Assembly: GCA_019925095.2 (NCBI GenBank)
Contig: CM034390.1
Coordinates: 3,893,501 to 3,957,500, forward strand
Length of the DNA stretch: 64,000 nt
Direction of reading: 5' to 3'
DNA from: Dendrolimus kikuchii
Taxonomy: Eukaryota > Arthropoda > Insecta > Lepidoptera > Lasiocampidae
Under the pieces are notes generated by a model. The model saw only the letters and a program-made list of their open reading frames with translations. It was not told the DNA's origin and searched no databases. Both the position numbers and the translations under genes were made by a program. Of the stretch, positions 31,132-42,142 are shown one piece after another. Each line of letters starts with the position of its first letter. The first letter of the stretch is position 1.

Positions 31132-31445
31132 ATATAAATATCAGTCGCAAAGTCACAACAATCTTTGACGTTACTACTATGAAAATGGCGCCAAGTGCGC
31201 GTGGTGAAACTACATCTTTCTCTATAGTATTAAAGTGATACAAATGTATTAATCAAAAGGGCTTCCAAGGAGGTTCGATTAATCAGCTTACTTAATTTCG
31301 TAATGTGAAACTCCTCGGTGGAATACTTATATATTTTATTTTCACCTAGGTACCTACATACCGCACGGTCCATCGTGTGGTGCGTAATTTTTAACTTTGT
31401 AACAATGTATACAGCATCGCAAATGCATTTTTTGAGTGTGTTGAA
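31132..31445. mobile_element. element family H, right part
   Basis: Matches 57835-58205: CGCAAAGTCACAACAATCTT, AGTATTAAAGTGA, GGAGGTTCGATT and GTGTGGTGCGTAATTTTTAA. Continuation of 28455-29257 after the solo LTR. Confidence 0.55.
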
Positions 31446-31593
31446 ACGATTCATACTGCAAGATAATAACTTGTCTATTATTAATAGGCAACTATTAGCA
31501 TGGAAGAACAGTATTTTTGTTTCCATGCTATTAGTAAAATAATCTTTTTTTTTGAGTGTTTTTAAACTCTAATTTTTTTGGTTCAATTTTCAG

Positions 31594-31807
31594 CTACTTT
31601 CAGAAGGTAAAGAAGACGAAGTCCTATCCTTAAGTGGAGCAGTCCTTCGTAGACTGGAAGTGGTGTCAGAACTTCAACCACTGTCAGATCCTCCCAAACT
31701 GGAACTACGCTTCGCTCCCTTAGCGCCAGCAACCCATGACTCTACACTCTTTGGGAGGTTACTGACTCAAGCCCCAGACCCTGAAGCTTGCGTGCTTAGC
31801 ACTGAAG
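31594..31807 (+). CDS. TRIM45: TRIM45-like exon, end of coiled coil and linker to filamin repeat
   Basis: Acceptor TTTTCAG, phase 0. Reads LLSEGKEDEVLSLSGAVLRR, then PKLELRFAPLAPAT and ACVLSTEG. LLSEG...EVLSL...L..RLE is the conserved end of the coiled coil in TRIM proteins carrying a filamin repeat. Ends at GTAAAG leaving one base, fitting the next exon. Confidence 0.85.
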
Positions 31808-32403
31808 GTAAAGAGGTATTTATATTTCCGAACGCACCCATAAACAGTCACAAATATCCTAATAATAATATGAGTTTTTACTGATCTATAGCAAATTTTA
31901 TGTAATGAAATACCGCGGGAATTTCAAGTCTTTCAAGTTTCATATCATATTTATGAATGAAGTAGTCTCACTAATCCGGCATTTCAGTAGTCCGGTTATG
32001 TCCAATAATCCGGCAGCCTCCGCTCACATGTTGCTTTCGTTCGGCGCTTTGCGCACCGGCATCGGTATAACCTCAAAAAATCTTATAATAGCATACATAT
32101 ATTTAACTGTTGTTTCAAGTTGAAAATAATGTAGCTAAAAATGTCAAGTAAATGTCAACAGGCGTTATTTTATTTACATATTATTAATTTTCCTATACAA
32201 TCCAATAATCAGAACTTTCCAAGCGAGTCTACTGTGTATGTATAACCTTTTATGACCTTCAAAAATGTTCTCGTAGTGGAACTTAATTTTTAAGCAAACA
32301 TGCTAGTGCCATTATTACATCAGTTAACGACCATTGCGACACTATTGTAATAGCAGTTTTGGGGCTTGGGGCCCTTCATCTAATTTTGTCAATTTTTTTC
32401 AAG

Positions 32404-32495
32404 GTCTTCAAGACCTTAGAGTGGATGGTGAGCATGAAGCCATCTTAGAACTACGCGACAGCAGCGGAGAAAGGATATGGTGTGGCGGTGAGCAG
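32404..32495 (+). CDS. TRIM45: TRIM45-like exon, filamin-type repeat part 1
   Basis: Acceptor TTTTTTTCAAG. Two bases complete the Gly codon from 31807; then LQDLRVDGEHEAILELRDSS and GERIWCGGEQ. A beta-sandwich start with the spacing of an Ig-like filamin repeat. Donor GTAATA at 32496. Confidence 0.85.
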
Positions 32496-32507
32496 GTAAT
32501 AATACAT

Positions 32508-32605
32508 TATCAGTCTTATTCATATTCAGTTAAAGTAAGCTTGAATGCTTTTTTACGGTTCTTAAAGAATACTTCAAACTTACTTTAATTCAATGTGAAT
32601 AAGAC
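32508..32605. mobile_element. short foldback MITE next to splice donor
   Basis: Left arm GTCTTATTCATATTCAGTTA and right arm ATTCAATGTGAATAAGAC are inverted, continuing inward to AAGTAAGCTTGAA and TTCAAACTTACTT. About 98 bp, starting 12 nt inside the intron. Confidence 0.6.
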
Positions 32606-32626
32606 CGTATATGTATAGTCCATATC

Positions 32627-32940
32627 TATCTATCCGTGCAGGAACGGAGAAAGAATACAATTTCCTGCGTTGGGGCGGCCTGTCGTTAGAGGCGACAAAA
32701 CAACCCACAGCCAGGTGGTAGGGTATTTGCCCGACTGGATTGCTACCACCCGTGGTCTAGAGTATGTCGCCATAACAGCCTTTTGTTGTGTTCCGGCATC
32801 AGTGACCAGGTTCCAGTCTCGTTTAAGAGAGCAGCAGCGCATTTGTAGCACCTTTGGTGTTGCAAATATCCATAGGCGATGGTAACCGCTTTCCATCAAG
32901 TGGGCCGTTTGCCTGTGTGCTGAACTCCTGCAATAAAAAA
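32627..32940 (+). mobile_element. SINE-like retroposon, family A, full length
   Basis: From CCGTGCAGGAACGGAGAAAG to GCAATAAAAAAAT. Intact family member close behind the TRIM exon. Confidence 0.75.
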
Positions 32941-33159
32941 ATATTATAAAAACCAGCGTTATTTTACCAAGGGCCATCACACCACATTAGCCGTGGGCTA
33001 CAGTGTCCCACAATTATTTTGTCAATTTTTGACTGACTTGTGTATCCTGATCTGAAGCCGTAGCCGTAGCCTTATCTGAAGATTTAAAAAAAATGTTATA
33101 TTAAAAAAATATTATTTCTGTATAGGTAATACTTTTATGTATAAGATGGTACTTACTAG

Positions 33160-33312
33160 GTAGCGGGGTTCTTCAGGCGTCGCGACTCCAGCGCTCGTCC
33201 CGCAACGGCCTCGATCACCGACAGAGCAGACGGCACATACTCCATCACGTTCACTCCCACCAGCCCAGGAGCTTATCTGTTGGCTATCACTTTGAACAAT
33301 AAGCCTATTAAG
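33160..33312 (+). CDS. TRIM45: TRIM45-like exon, filamin-type repeat part 2
   Basis: Acceptor ACTTACTAG (weak), phase 0. Reads VAGFFRRRDSSARPATASIT, then DGTYSITFTPTSPGAYLLAI and NNKPIK. DGTYxxxFTPxxxGxYxLxV is the filamin repeat signature. Donor GTAAGT at 33313; a transposon begins at 33322. The CAG at 33176 would give a wrong frame, so the earlier acceptor was chosen. Confidence 0.85.
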
Positions 33313-33321
33313 GTAAGTAAT

Positions 33322-33951
33322 TAGACATCGGATTATATGCATTTGCATGTTTATAGCGTTATTGCATATTTTGGTACTTTTTCATTGACAGTGCTTATTT
33401 CGGTAGTTATACGTGGTAGGCGTCTTGTATTATGCCGACGAGACGACGAAAAAATGATTGAACAGAGTAACGCCCTTCCGAGTTCACTATCGCAAAAGGT
33501 TTGTGGCAAATTAAATGCAGTTTTGTATAAAAACCCCGGTCTTGAAAGAATAAAGAAAATTGACGCATTTATCAACGGCACCGGACAAACTCTACCTGAA
33601 GAAGTCTCTGCAGAAATGGCGCCAAATTTCAAGTTCTGTCCGGTGACGTCAGTTGACGTCGAAACGTCATTGTCAGCCTATAAATTAATATTAAGTGACA
33701 AGCGTCACAAGTTTGCTGCAGAAAACCTGGAAAATATGTTATTGTTTACTGTCACAAGAAATATAATAAGTAAATTATTATAATAATAATTTATAACTAA
33801 TATTAGCATATGTTTAATATATAAATATAATGTGAAATTAAACTTAAATTCTAATTAATCTAATAATAAATTTATTTTATTGATTGTGCATATTTCGCCC
33901 CTTTTTAGTGCATATTTTGCCATTTTGATAGTGCATATAATCCGATGTCTA
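33322..33951 (+). mobile_element. hAT-like non-autonomous transposon
   Basis: Ends TAGACATCGGATTATATGCA and TGCATATAATCCGATGTCTA are near-perfect inverted repeats. The open frame in it (33337-33783; transposase-like from about 33454) has FKFCPVTSVDVETSLSAYK then ENLENMLLF, the C-terminal dimerisation tail of hAT/CGBP1-like transposases. The catalytic part is missing. Flanks GTAAGTAA and GTAATAAT are only roughly alike. Confidence 0.65.
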
Positions 33952-34079
33952 GTAATAATATATAATTACTAGGATATGCGCGCGACTTCGTCCACGCTTG
34001 ACTTAAAATTCCTGCGAGATTCCCGGGACACAAAGTATTATACCACAGTATTTTAAAAATAATTTAAGCTATGTGAAAA

Positions 34080-34870
34080 TTGTGCCCGGTGCTCGGGTAA
34101 ATAGGCTTTTCACCCGAGGTTAACACATTGCTTTTTATTTCGAATATGAGGAAAGTAAATAAAAACTGATTACTTAACATAACAAACAACTACTTCTCTA
34201 ATGACATCAGGCGTTACATTCATATTTAAATTAATAACTCATTTAATACGTCGGAGTTTTTGGCGCGAACTGAAAGGAGACGTTGTGCCGTGCAGTTTTA
34301 TTTTCTAAAAATGTGTAAAATTACTCTAAAATGAACAATAGTTGTAGGATATTGATTGTTTTTGAGTAGTAATTATGTGTTTTTGCGAGAAATGTGAACT
34401 ATATAGCCAAATGTGGCCTTTCGAGTTTTCACAAGAACTCCGTTGAAGCCTTAAAACTAAAAAAAATAATTAATACGTCCCATATGAAACGTCAAGTAAT
34501 TTTTTTGATCTGTGGCATTTTACCAGCCAGTATTTTTTTGTCACTGATGATAGTAAGTAATTTATAAGTATAAAAGGATGTTATAAAATTGTTGATATTT
34601 TTTTTCTTATAATTTAACAGTGGCTGTAAATAAAGTTGGGACATGACTTGCATATATAATATAGCTCGCATAGTCCTTTAAATATTTTGACAGCAGAGAA
34701 AATCGTTTCCTAGGGACGAAAAGTACTGTTTTCATCCCTGTGATCAGGCAACTCCAAGCGTATTGTCAGAGTATGAGAAATGAAAAACTACCAAATATAC
34801 AAAAAAAATATTAATATCGGTTAAGCCTTTGCGGAGGAGTTCGACCATAAACGCCGTGACACGAGATTTT
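34080..34870. mobile_element. element family H copy with nested family B
   Basis: Parallel to 28540-29160, interrupted by family B at 34256-34480. Shared text on either side of the insertion shows one original element. Confidence 0.5.
34256..34480 (+). mobile_element. retroposon family B with target duplication
   Basis: Head GGAGTTTTTGGCGCGAACTG, tail AAAACTAAAAAAAATAA, flanked by TAATACGTC on both sides. The variable-length duplication and A-rich tail show LINE-type insertion. Confidence 0.75.
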
Positions 34871-35044
34871 TATATATTACATGTGATCCAACATTAATGT
34901 TTACAAGTTTTTACATAAATCGTATACACCATCTAGCGACGCATATATTAATCACATACGTGTAATATCTTATAATAAAGCTCATATAATCATACTATAA
35001 CAGTCCACTAATCATTGAAGCACCTTACCAACATCAAGAAACTA

Positions 35045-35322
35045 ATGTAGAAAGAATGCATGATGAAAGAATGAATAAACAGATATACAATGCAAAAGTG
35101 GATGGATGCAGAAGTCGTGGAAGGCCACCTTCCATGATCAAATTGATCGTGTACTAGCAGAAGGTGATGTTAGGAGCCCTAAGAACAGACGAGCGTGCAT
35201 GACAAGTGTTATGAATGTCAAAGAAGCAAGTGAGGTGTGTAAGAATAAGCCTAAATGGCGCTCTGTAGTTCGTGCCTACCCCGCAGGGGAGTTGGCGTGA
35301 AGTTATGTATGTATGTATGTAA
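35045..35322 (+). mobile_element. RTE-type LINE 3' tail, truncated
   Basis: Reads [20 protein letters not shown] then, after a short deletion in the RGRPRHTF region, [20 protein letters not shown] and [14 protein letters not shown], ending in TATG repeats. Confidence 0.75.
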
Positions 35323-35382
35323 GAAACTAATCTACATATTCTTGTGTAGTATCGTTTCTAATTTGTATTTTTATCTTCGCAG

Positions 35383-35518
35383 GGTAGCCCATTCGCGTGT
35401 GCGGTTCGCGTGTTGAAATCCCACACGGGCACTTACCACTGTTGCTCGTTCTGCTCTTCGGGAGGGAAGAGGGACGCCACTTGCGGATGTGGAGGTACTA
35501 TGGCCGGCGGTTATAAAG
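35383..35518 (+). CDS. TRIM45: TRIM45-like exon, Cys-rich segment
   Basis: Acceptor ATCTTCGCAG, phase 0. GSPFACAVRVLK is the closing strand of the filamin-type repeat; then HCCSFCSSGG, ATCGCGGTMAGGYK, a Cys/Gly-rich segment likely to bind zinc. Leaves one base at GTAAAA. Confidence 0.85.
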
Positions 35519-35939
35519 GTAAAATTAGGGCTGTCATTTTCCTTATTGTTAATTTTCTTATTTCTGATATTTTTCTTTGTTTATTTACTATAATCTAAAA
35601 CATTTAGTAACATGATCCAGGTGTCTGTTAGGGCAATGAAAGCCTCCCAATTACTGTCCGTCAAAGATGTACAATTTGGTTGAAGCTTTTGCTTCATAAT
35701 TCTTTTTGAATATTCATATTCACTTGAAACTGGTTGGATTCATAAATCTTGTAAAGCCATGTGTTGACGATAAAATCCTATGGATGAACGGCTCACTCGG
35801 TGTTGCCTGTAAAATTAAATAAATTCGAAAATTAAATACAAATAATAAATGAAATAAACATATACATATAAAAAAGATGAAATGTGAAATATATGTGTAT
35901 GTGTTTTGTTAATAATAAATTAAAACTAATTGAGTGCAT

Positions 35940-36545
35940 AGAGAACAACTAAACGCACGTACTTCAATCGGGATTCACCCGAACTAGTTGCCCGCGACTT
36001 CTGACAATGCTATACGTGCCATACATTCGATCCTCTCTAAGCACTCAACGGATAACTTTCAAACCCACAAAAACCTGGTGTGGCGACATTAATACCAACA
36101 TTATAAGCAAGCACGCAAGCGTGAAGCTATTATTAATCTGTGTAGCATGCAAAACAGCGCGCCGTTTTCTGACAGCGCGGGCTCACAACGTTCCCGCCGA
36201 TTCTCTTGGCGCGAAAACACCATCTATTAAAAACCGAACGACAGTTCGACATACGCTTTCAACGCGGGCACACGAAATTCGTGGTCGTGTACAAATTCAG
36301 TTTTCGCGCGTTATACTTGCCACCATCTAAACAAAAATCCTTCTGATTTGTAAATAATATATAGTGTGTGTGTGTGTGTGTATTAAAAGTGTACGATACG
36401 AAGTTATCTTTTATTCCCCGTACACCGCTCAACGGATAACCGACAACCGACCGTCTACACATCCCTCACTTGTTTTTATTCTCCTTTGCACGATTGAACG
36501 TTGTCCGTTACACCGTGTTTAAGTAGTATAACTAATTATATGTTT
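35940..36545. repeat. possible retroelement remnant with GT microsatellite
   Basis: Mixed-composition block with CACTCAACGGATAACTTTC and CGCTCAACGGATAACCGAC about 380 bp apart, and a GT tract at 36362-36383. Possibly an LTR-type fragment; not identified. Lies in the last TRIM intron. Confidence 0.3.
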
Positions 36546-36553
36546 TCATATAG

Positions 36554-36681
36554 GCTGTGGGCACGGGCATGCCGGTTGGCCCGGCACGAGGCACTGGTCG
36601 TGTTGTGGTGCTACGCAGAAGAACAGTCTTTGCACCAAACCACCGAGGGCGAAGTCACAGCTGTACCAATTCTCATTATAA
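36554..36681 (+). CDS. TRIM45: TRIM45-like terminal exon
   Basis: Acceptor TTTTCATATAG; two bases complete a Gly codon, then CGHGHAGWPGTRHWSCCGAT and a basic end ...KSQLYQFSL with stop TAA at 36679. The Cys/His pattern continues the zinc-binding tail. AATAAA at 36723 could be the polyadenylation signal. Confidence 0.85.
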
Positions 36682-37139
36682 AATATCATATACATATTAT
36701 CCAAATGATAAAAACCCACCTGAATAAATTATATTTGTTAATGGATAGATTGTTTTATTTATCACAGTTGACTATAGTTTATTTTGAAAGCAAGCATTCA
36801 CACGATGTAACATATTGCATTAAATATTTATGTGGGCGCTATTTGCCTCCGAAAAAGTAACCCATTCTTCGCTTTTTGAATGTAATTAGGGTAAACTTAC
36901 CATTGGAACCTCTATGATTGGCATCCTATTAATTTATTCATAACATAATTATCTTCATATATTCTTGTGCATGGTCGTATGGGTCCCGGGATGATTTAAT
37001 TTAGAGGCGCTGGAATCGGGTTCTAGTTATTCATTACTTCAGATCCGCACTCAGAGAGAGAGAGCAACCTCTGCCGGGCCCACTAGTATCTTAATATCTT
37101 ATCATTTTGAAATTACAATGTAAATTTAAATATTATTTT

Positions 37140-37710
37140 AAGACTTCAAAAAAAACCTATCAAAATTAATTAGCATCTATAATATTATAAAATTATATAC
37201 ATGCCGTGTCTACACATTGAAGCTATTTAGAAAAAACAACTGCAATAGACTACATAAACAACGGAGAACACGGTGCAATATTTTTTCAATTACTTGTCTG
37301 TTTTTTCGGGATTCACGTAAAAACTACAGGGCACATTTCGATGTGGTTTTCGCTGACCGACGACAAATTGTTAGACTTAAAATCTGCACTACTTTTTATC
37401 CTGCGAATTCCGCGGAATATTTTCTGGGAGCGGTTAGAAGTTTTTAGTTTTACTAAAACGATAGCTTACATTCTTTTTTAAATGAAATAAAAAAAACAAT
37501 TGAAGCGTGGGCGAAGTCGCGGGCATATCCTAGTCTTTAATAAATTGATAGGGTGCTAATCAATGATATAGATTACCTTATATTTTTTAAGAGTCTATAA
37601 ACCTCGTACATCTTTTGTGGAGTTTGGCGGTACAAAACATCCTGAGAAAACAAGTCAAGACATCTAAATGTTGACAACCGCTAATTGGACTATAAAAAAA
37701 CTAGCCAATT
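37140..37710. repeat. duplicated block, copy 1
   Basis: Matches 43500-43745, 44225-44400 and 44940-44970 in order: CATGCCGTGTCTACACATTG, CGCGGGCATATCCTAGTCTT, AATCAATGATATAGATTACC. Contains the cgtgggcgaagtcgcggg motif of Helitron-like lepidopteran repeats. Confidence 0.55.
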
Positions 37711-37914
37711 TATCGTCGGTTCTATAAAAATGGGAAGATTCGAGTCCAGCAGTGGGACTTTTACCATTATTACATTACTTATGATAAAATTTAGTGTTCG
37801 ATACTTACCGGCAGATGGCAGTTTAATACTGTTTTTTTTACTGCGCAGTGTTCTACTTTCAACTATTATGTTCAGCACTATAAGAACTGTCATTTAATTT
37901 GTTCAATATACAGG

Positions 37915-38163
37915 TTGTTCCATTAGTAGCTCACAACGCCCAAAACGCTCCGTAAACCGTTTCACAAGGCGACCGCATTCGTTGTGGTCGTGGCGAGAAA
38001 GCCACTAATGACATCATCATTTTCGATCACACAACGCTGACAACGACCCATGACAAGAGGTGCGTCGAATAACCGTTCCACTTGGGTTTACGATTGTAAC
38101 GCCGGCGAGCAAGTGGAACGGGTAAAATCGTGGTCTTTGCGAGTCTAATGGAACGTAGCCATA
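37915..38163. mobile_element. MITE family D
   Basis: From TTCCATTAGTAGCTCACAAC to GTCTAATGGAACGTAGCCAT; internal ATGACATCATCATTTTCGAT. Confidence 0.7.
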
Positions 38164-38454
38164 GTCGTACAAAATAAAACAACACATCATAAAATGTCAT
38201 ATATTTAAACTATAAACAATTATTGCTTAAATCGATTCACATTGACGTATTTAAAACACTATAAAAAGATCTCCTTGATATACTTCTCTTAAATCTTAAA
38301 GTAATTTATCTATTAGTAAAACATACATACATATATCTCTTTGCGCTAAAATAGAGTTGGACCAATATAAATGTTTTGTTAGAAGTAAAGGATATATATA
38401 TATAAAGTAAAGGATCAAATGTGTTTTTAAGGCATTTTTTTTATATCTGTTGGA

Positions 38455-38715
38455 ATATATCGAGCCCTTACCGCCATTTTATGGTAATCGATATTTGGAC
38501 CTAAGTATATTTTTTGTTGCTAAGGCATTTTAAACTATTATTTTGTTTCTTAAAATCAAAGTCTTAACTTGGATTTTTAGTTAGTACAAACCCTATTGAA
38601 TTAAAAACTGATAGGCTCAAAATAAAATAATAGTTTAAAATACCTTTTGCAACAAAAAACAAACTTAGGTCCAAAATGTCGATTACGATAAAATGGCGGT
38701 AAAGGCGCGATATCT
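38455..38715. mobile_element. palindromic MITE, left of a pair
   Basis: Arms TTACCGCCATTTTATGG and ATAAAATGGCGGTAA plus TATTTGGACCTAAGT / AGGTCCAAAATGTCG are inverted. About 260 bp. Confidence 0.65.
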
Positions 38716-38962
38716 TTACCTACATTTACCACCATTTTATCGTAAGCAACATTTGGACATTTTGGACCTAATATATTTTGTTCCAAAAGTAATTTAAACT
38801 ATTATTATATTTTCAGATTTTCAGTTTTTGATTCAGTAGGGTCTTATAGAATTAAAACTGAATGTCTTAAAACAAAATAACAATTTAAATTACCTTTTGG
38901 AACAAAAAATATTAGGTCCAAATGTCGCTTACGATAAAATGGCGGTAAAGGCTTGATATAAT
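38716..38962. mobile_element. palindromic MITE, right of a pair
   Basis: Same family immediately adjacent: ACCATTTTATCGTAAGCAAC and GCTTACGATAAAATGGCGG arms; interior shares TTTTGTTCC / GGAACAAAA. Confidence 0.65.
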
Positions 38963-41198
38963 TATAGTAATATTGATTATGACTCCAAAGAACGAACTAC
39001 TCTGACAACATCGGGGCTCTGGATTTAAAAAAAAACAATGGAGTGTCTTTGGGAGACCGGGGGTCCAATTCTGCTAGGAAATCGCCGAACACTCTCGTCT
39101 CAATCGTAGATTTGCCTGAATTCGGTATTTTGTTAATTCCAATGGCGTGCCAGTGGCTCGATATTCTATCTTTATGAATTATTTATAAGCGAAAACACGG
39201 GAAATAATGTTTAAAATTTTGGTAGCTTTCAAATATTCATTTCGACCGATTTTATTTCTATTATTCCATCGCGACGATTTCGAGATTCGAGATATTGTGG
39301 ATTTAGTAGAATACGAATTTTTGACATTAGCAGAATCGGGACCCTCGTTGGAACGTAATTTACAAGACCATCGAAGAAATTGTATAGTAATATAAAGCCA
39401 ATTACAAGACCTTAATTTTCAAAACAGCGTATATTACACTAATAGATACTATTTTAGATCTTATTTCTTTGCAACAAAGTTCGAAATTGTATAATAATAT
39501 ACAGCGGTCAGCATTTTTTTTTCTAGCCCCCATCTTCCGAGTAACGTGCGATAAGGAACTTCGTTCCAAAATCTTTTGTCGCTTTTCAATCGAAACTCCT
39601 TGCCAAGGACTTTACAGCAATTATACTTATAAATCCTGTGACTACAAAAATACAAATAAAAAAATTTGCTTAACAACATAGTAATAATATGTACCATATA
39701 TTTTTTAGTTTACGTAAGTTATTGAATCTCGAAGGGCTGTTTACACAGCGACATCGTGTGATACAATTAGACGATATTTTTTTACAATCCCAGTTTACGT
39801 TAACAAAATCCACGCCTTCATCACGTTCATTTTGAAAAAACTCAATACATTTGTAAATGTAGTTTGGCAAAGTTTTATGTTCCATAAATAACAATATAAA
39901 ATATACATTATACAATAGAGATATTTTAAATTCAATTACAAAATAGAATTAAGTCGTTGTGTAAACTAACCTTATTGTAATCTTTAAAATAATCACAGTT
40001 ATTAATTATCACATACGAAAAAGATTTAGTTAAAATCTAAACATTTCATGGGTATAATTCATAAACGTGTCAAATTAAAAAAAAATCTACAAATTATAGC
40101 ACGCGAGTATCTCTATTTTAAAGGATTTTATAAAACAGGACATTTATCATGACCCTCTAAATTGCAATAGATTTACCGAAGTAAAATACAGTGTAAACTC
40201 TATATAACCACACTGAAGACTCTATATAACGACTGCATTTTATGGCGTTATAGACAGTTGTCGTTAAGTGGAGAGACGTCTGTTGTTTTTGTCTGACGTC
40301 TTTTGCTGCACCAGTAATTTTGTTGAATTTTTACTTATTTTATTCATATCTTGCGAAATTGAGGCATCTTGGTGATAAAGAAAGTACTTAGAAATTTCGG
40401 TATTTCGGAATTTCTTAGAAATTTCGGTATGCATGATGCCGATAGTCGAATTTATTACGGGCTAGGATAATAAAGCGATAAAAGAACGTACACAGGTGCG
40501 CAGCTTTTACTAATTTTGGCATCTTAAAAGGTACTCTTTATTACTTAATTGTTGTCGTTATTGAGAGTGGGTGTAATGCTGTATAGAGTGTATCATTGTA
40601 TGGAAGACAAGCTAACCAACCAAAGCCAAGTGCTTTGGACGTTTCAGGGAGTTTGTCGTTAAATCGAGTGACGTTACATGGAGTTTACACTGTATAACTG
40701 ATTCAAAATAACTCATAGCCAATGTTTATAAAATAATTGTCAAGATTGAAATTTAACAGATTAAAAAAAAACAATAGCAGCAGTGTAATTTATATTTAAA
40801 ATTAAATGACATAGGCCTAGGTTAGAGGCTAAGACTACCACGCCACGTTTTATTCCAATTACATAGGATCAAATCCCGGCCGAAGAGTATATACTACTTT
40901 TGTGACCAAATATGCATTATAACAGGTCATAAATTTAAAAAAAAACGTTAATAATGGTGGTCACGAAGGTAGCCCGAAGCTGAATGTGGACACTACTAAT
41001 ACTAAATTAATACAACATGAGAAAATATAAAAGTCCAGTTTCGGATTACAAATAAATTGCAATACAAGATCATGATACAGTGTTCATTTTGTAACTTAAG
41101 AGCGAGTTGCGTCAAACATTATCATTATCGCTACATTTGAAAACAATATTCAAATTTGGAATTAGACTTCTGACAATTCCAATTTGGATATGCAGTTA
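38963..41198. other. AT-rich intergenic sequence
   Basis: Between the convergent TRIM and MED15 genes. No exon, RNA gene or shared repeat recognised. Short open frames here lack coding character. Confidence 0.4.
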
Positions 41199-41463
41199 TG
41201 GGCGCGTTCTGTTAGTATCTCACAACGCCCAAAATGCTCCGTCTCCCGTTCCACTAGGTGATCACGGTCTTTATGGTCTGGCGAAAACGTCACTAATGAC
41301 GTCGTGATTTTTTGTCACGCAGCGTTCGCAACGACCCATGTCAAGAGGTGGGTCGAATAACCGTCCCACTTGAGTTTATGATTGTGACGCCGGGAAGCAA
41401 GTGGAACGGGAAAAATCGCGATCGTGAACGTGGTCGTTGTGAGTCGCTAATGGAACGTAGCCT
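41199..41463. mobile_element. MITE family D, left of inverted pair
   Basis: GGGCGCGTTCTGTTAGTATC to CGCTAATGGAACGTAGCC. Opposite orientation to the copy at 41526. Confidence 0.7.
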
Positions 41464-41525
41464 ATATCTGTTACATTTCAAATTTGGAATTATAAATGTC
41501 ATATTTCAAATTTAGATGTGGAATT

Positions 41526-41793
41526 ATGGCTACGTTCTATTAGTAGCTCATAACGACCATGTTCACGACCGCGATTTTCCCATTCCACTTGCTTGCGGGC
41601 GTTGCAATCATAAACTCTAGTGGAAGGGATATTCGACCCACCCCTTGACATGGGTCATTGTGAGCGCTGTGTGCTTGAAAATGATGACGTCATTAGGGAT
41701 GTTTTCGCTACGACCATAACGACCGCGGTTGCCAGATGGAACGGCTGACGGAGCATTTTGGGCGTTGTGAGCAACTAAAGGAACGCGCTGTCT
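41526..41793. mobile_element. MITE family D, right of inverted pair
   Basis: GGCTACGTTCTATTAGTAGC to GCAACTAAAGGAACGCGC. Separated from the first by about 60 bp containing CATTTCAAATTTGGAATTAT-type repeats that continue to 41960. Confidence 0.7.
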
Positions 41794-42027
41794 ATGTGTT
41801 ACATTTCTAATTTGGAATCATAAACGTCATATTTCAAATTTGAATATGGAATTATATGTGTTACATTTTAAATTTAAATGTGGAATTTGACTTCACATTT
41901 CAAAGCTAAATTAGTGCCACGCAAAGATGTTTCAAATTTCAAATTTGGAATTGTACAAAGACTTTTCAAATTTCAAATTTGGAATTGTACATAGATGTTA
42001 CAAACCCTAGTCGACAGATGGTGTTAT

Positions 42028-42142
42028 TTACAATCCCAACGCCGGCACGGGATTATACGGTACCGGGTTTGGTGCGCACGCCTGCCTCACGCTCATCTCC
42101 CAGGCGTCCAGGAGTTGGCCCACCGAACAACTCTTTGGTAAC
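42028..42142 (-). CDS. MED15: MED15 terminal exon
   Basis: Acceptor CTTGCAG on the minus strand; the first base completes an Arg codon from 46033. Reads [20 protein letters not shown], then [17 protein letters not shown] and TAA (42030-42028). [13 protein letters not shown] is the signature end of metazoan MED15. Confidence 0.92.

Larger units (their letters stand above)
1..36681 (+). pseudogene. TRIM45: TRIM45-like E3 ubiquitin ligase gene, partial and interrupted
   Basis: Gene overview; exons are listed separately. Readable pieces in order: RING first half (1-136), Ser/Gly-rich linker (15585-15730), RING end cut by a retroelement (16897-16933), B-box half plus helical start (26818-26994), a helical segment leading into the filamin-type repeat (31594-31807, 32404-32495, 33160-33312), and a Cys/Gly-rich C-terminus (35383-35518, 36554-36681). 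RING, B-box, coiled coil and filamin is the TRIM45 order; there is no NHL or SPRY domain. Members of this family are ubiquitin ligases. The rest of the RING, the first B-box and most of the coiled coil are not visible, so this copy is probably non-functional, although the surviving exons all stay open and splice in phase. It could instead be an assembly or haplotype problem. The 5' end lies outside the window. Confidence 0.75.

Noticed and set aside
33171..33176. CTTCAG acceptor for the filamin exon
   Set aside because: It would shift the frame; the acceptor ending at 33159 keeps phase 0 and the filamin signature.
33337..33783. 148-codon frame as a host gene
   Set aside because: It lies wholly between inverted ends of a hAT-like element and has a hAT C-terminal tail, so it is transposon sequence.
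36007..36330. 107-codon open frame in the last TRIM intron
   Set aside because: No domain, repeat-like composition and neighbouring microsatellite; not a supportable gene.
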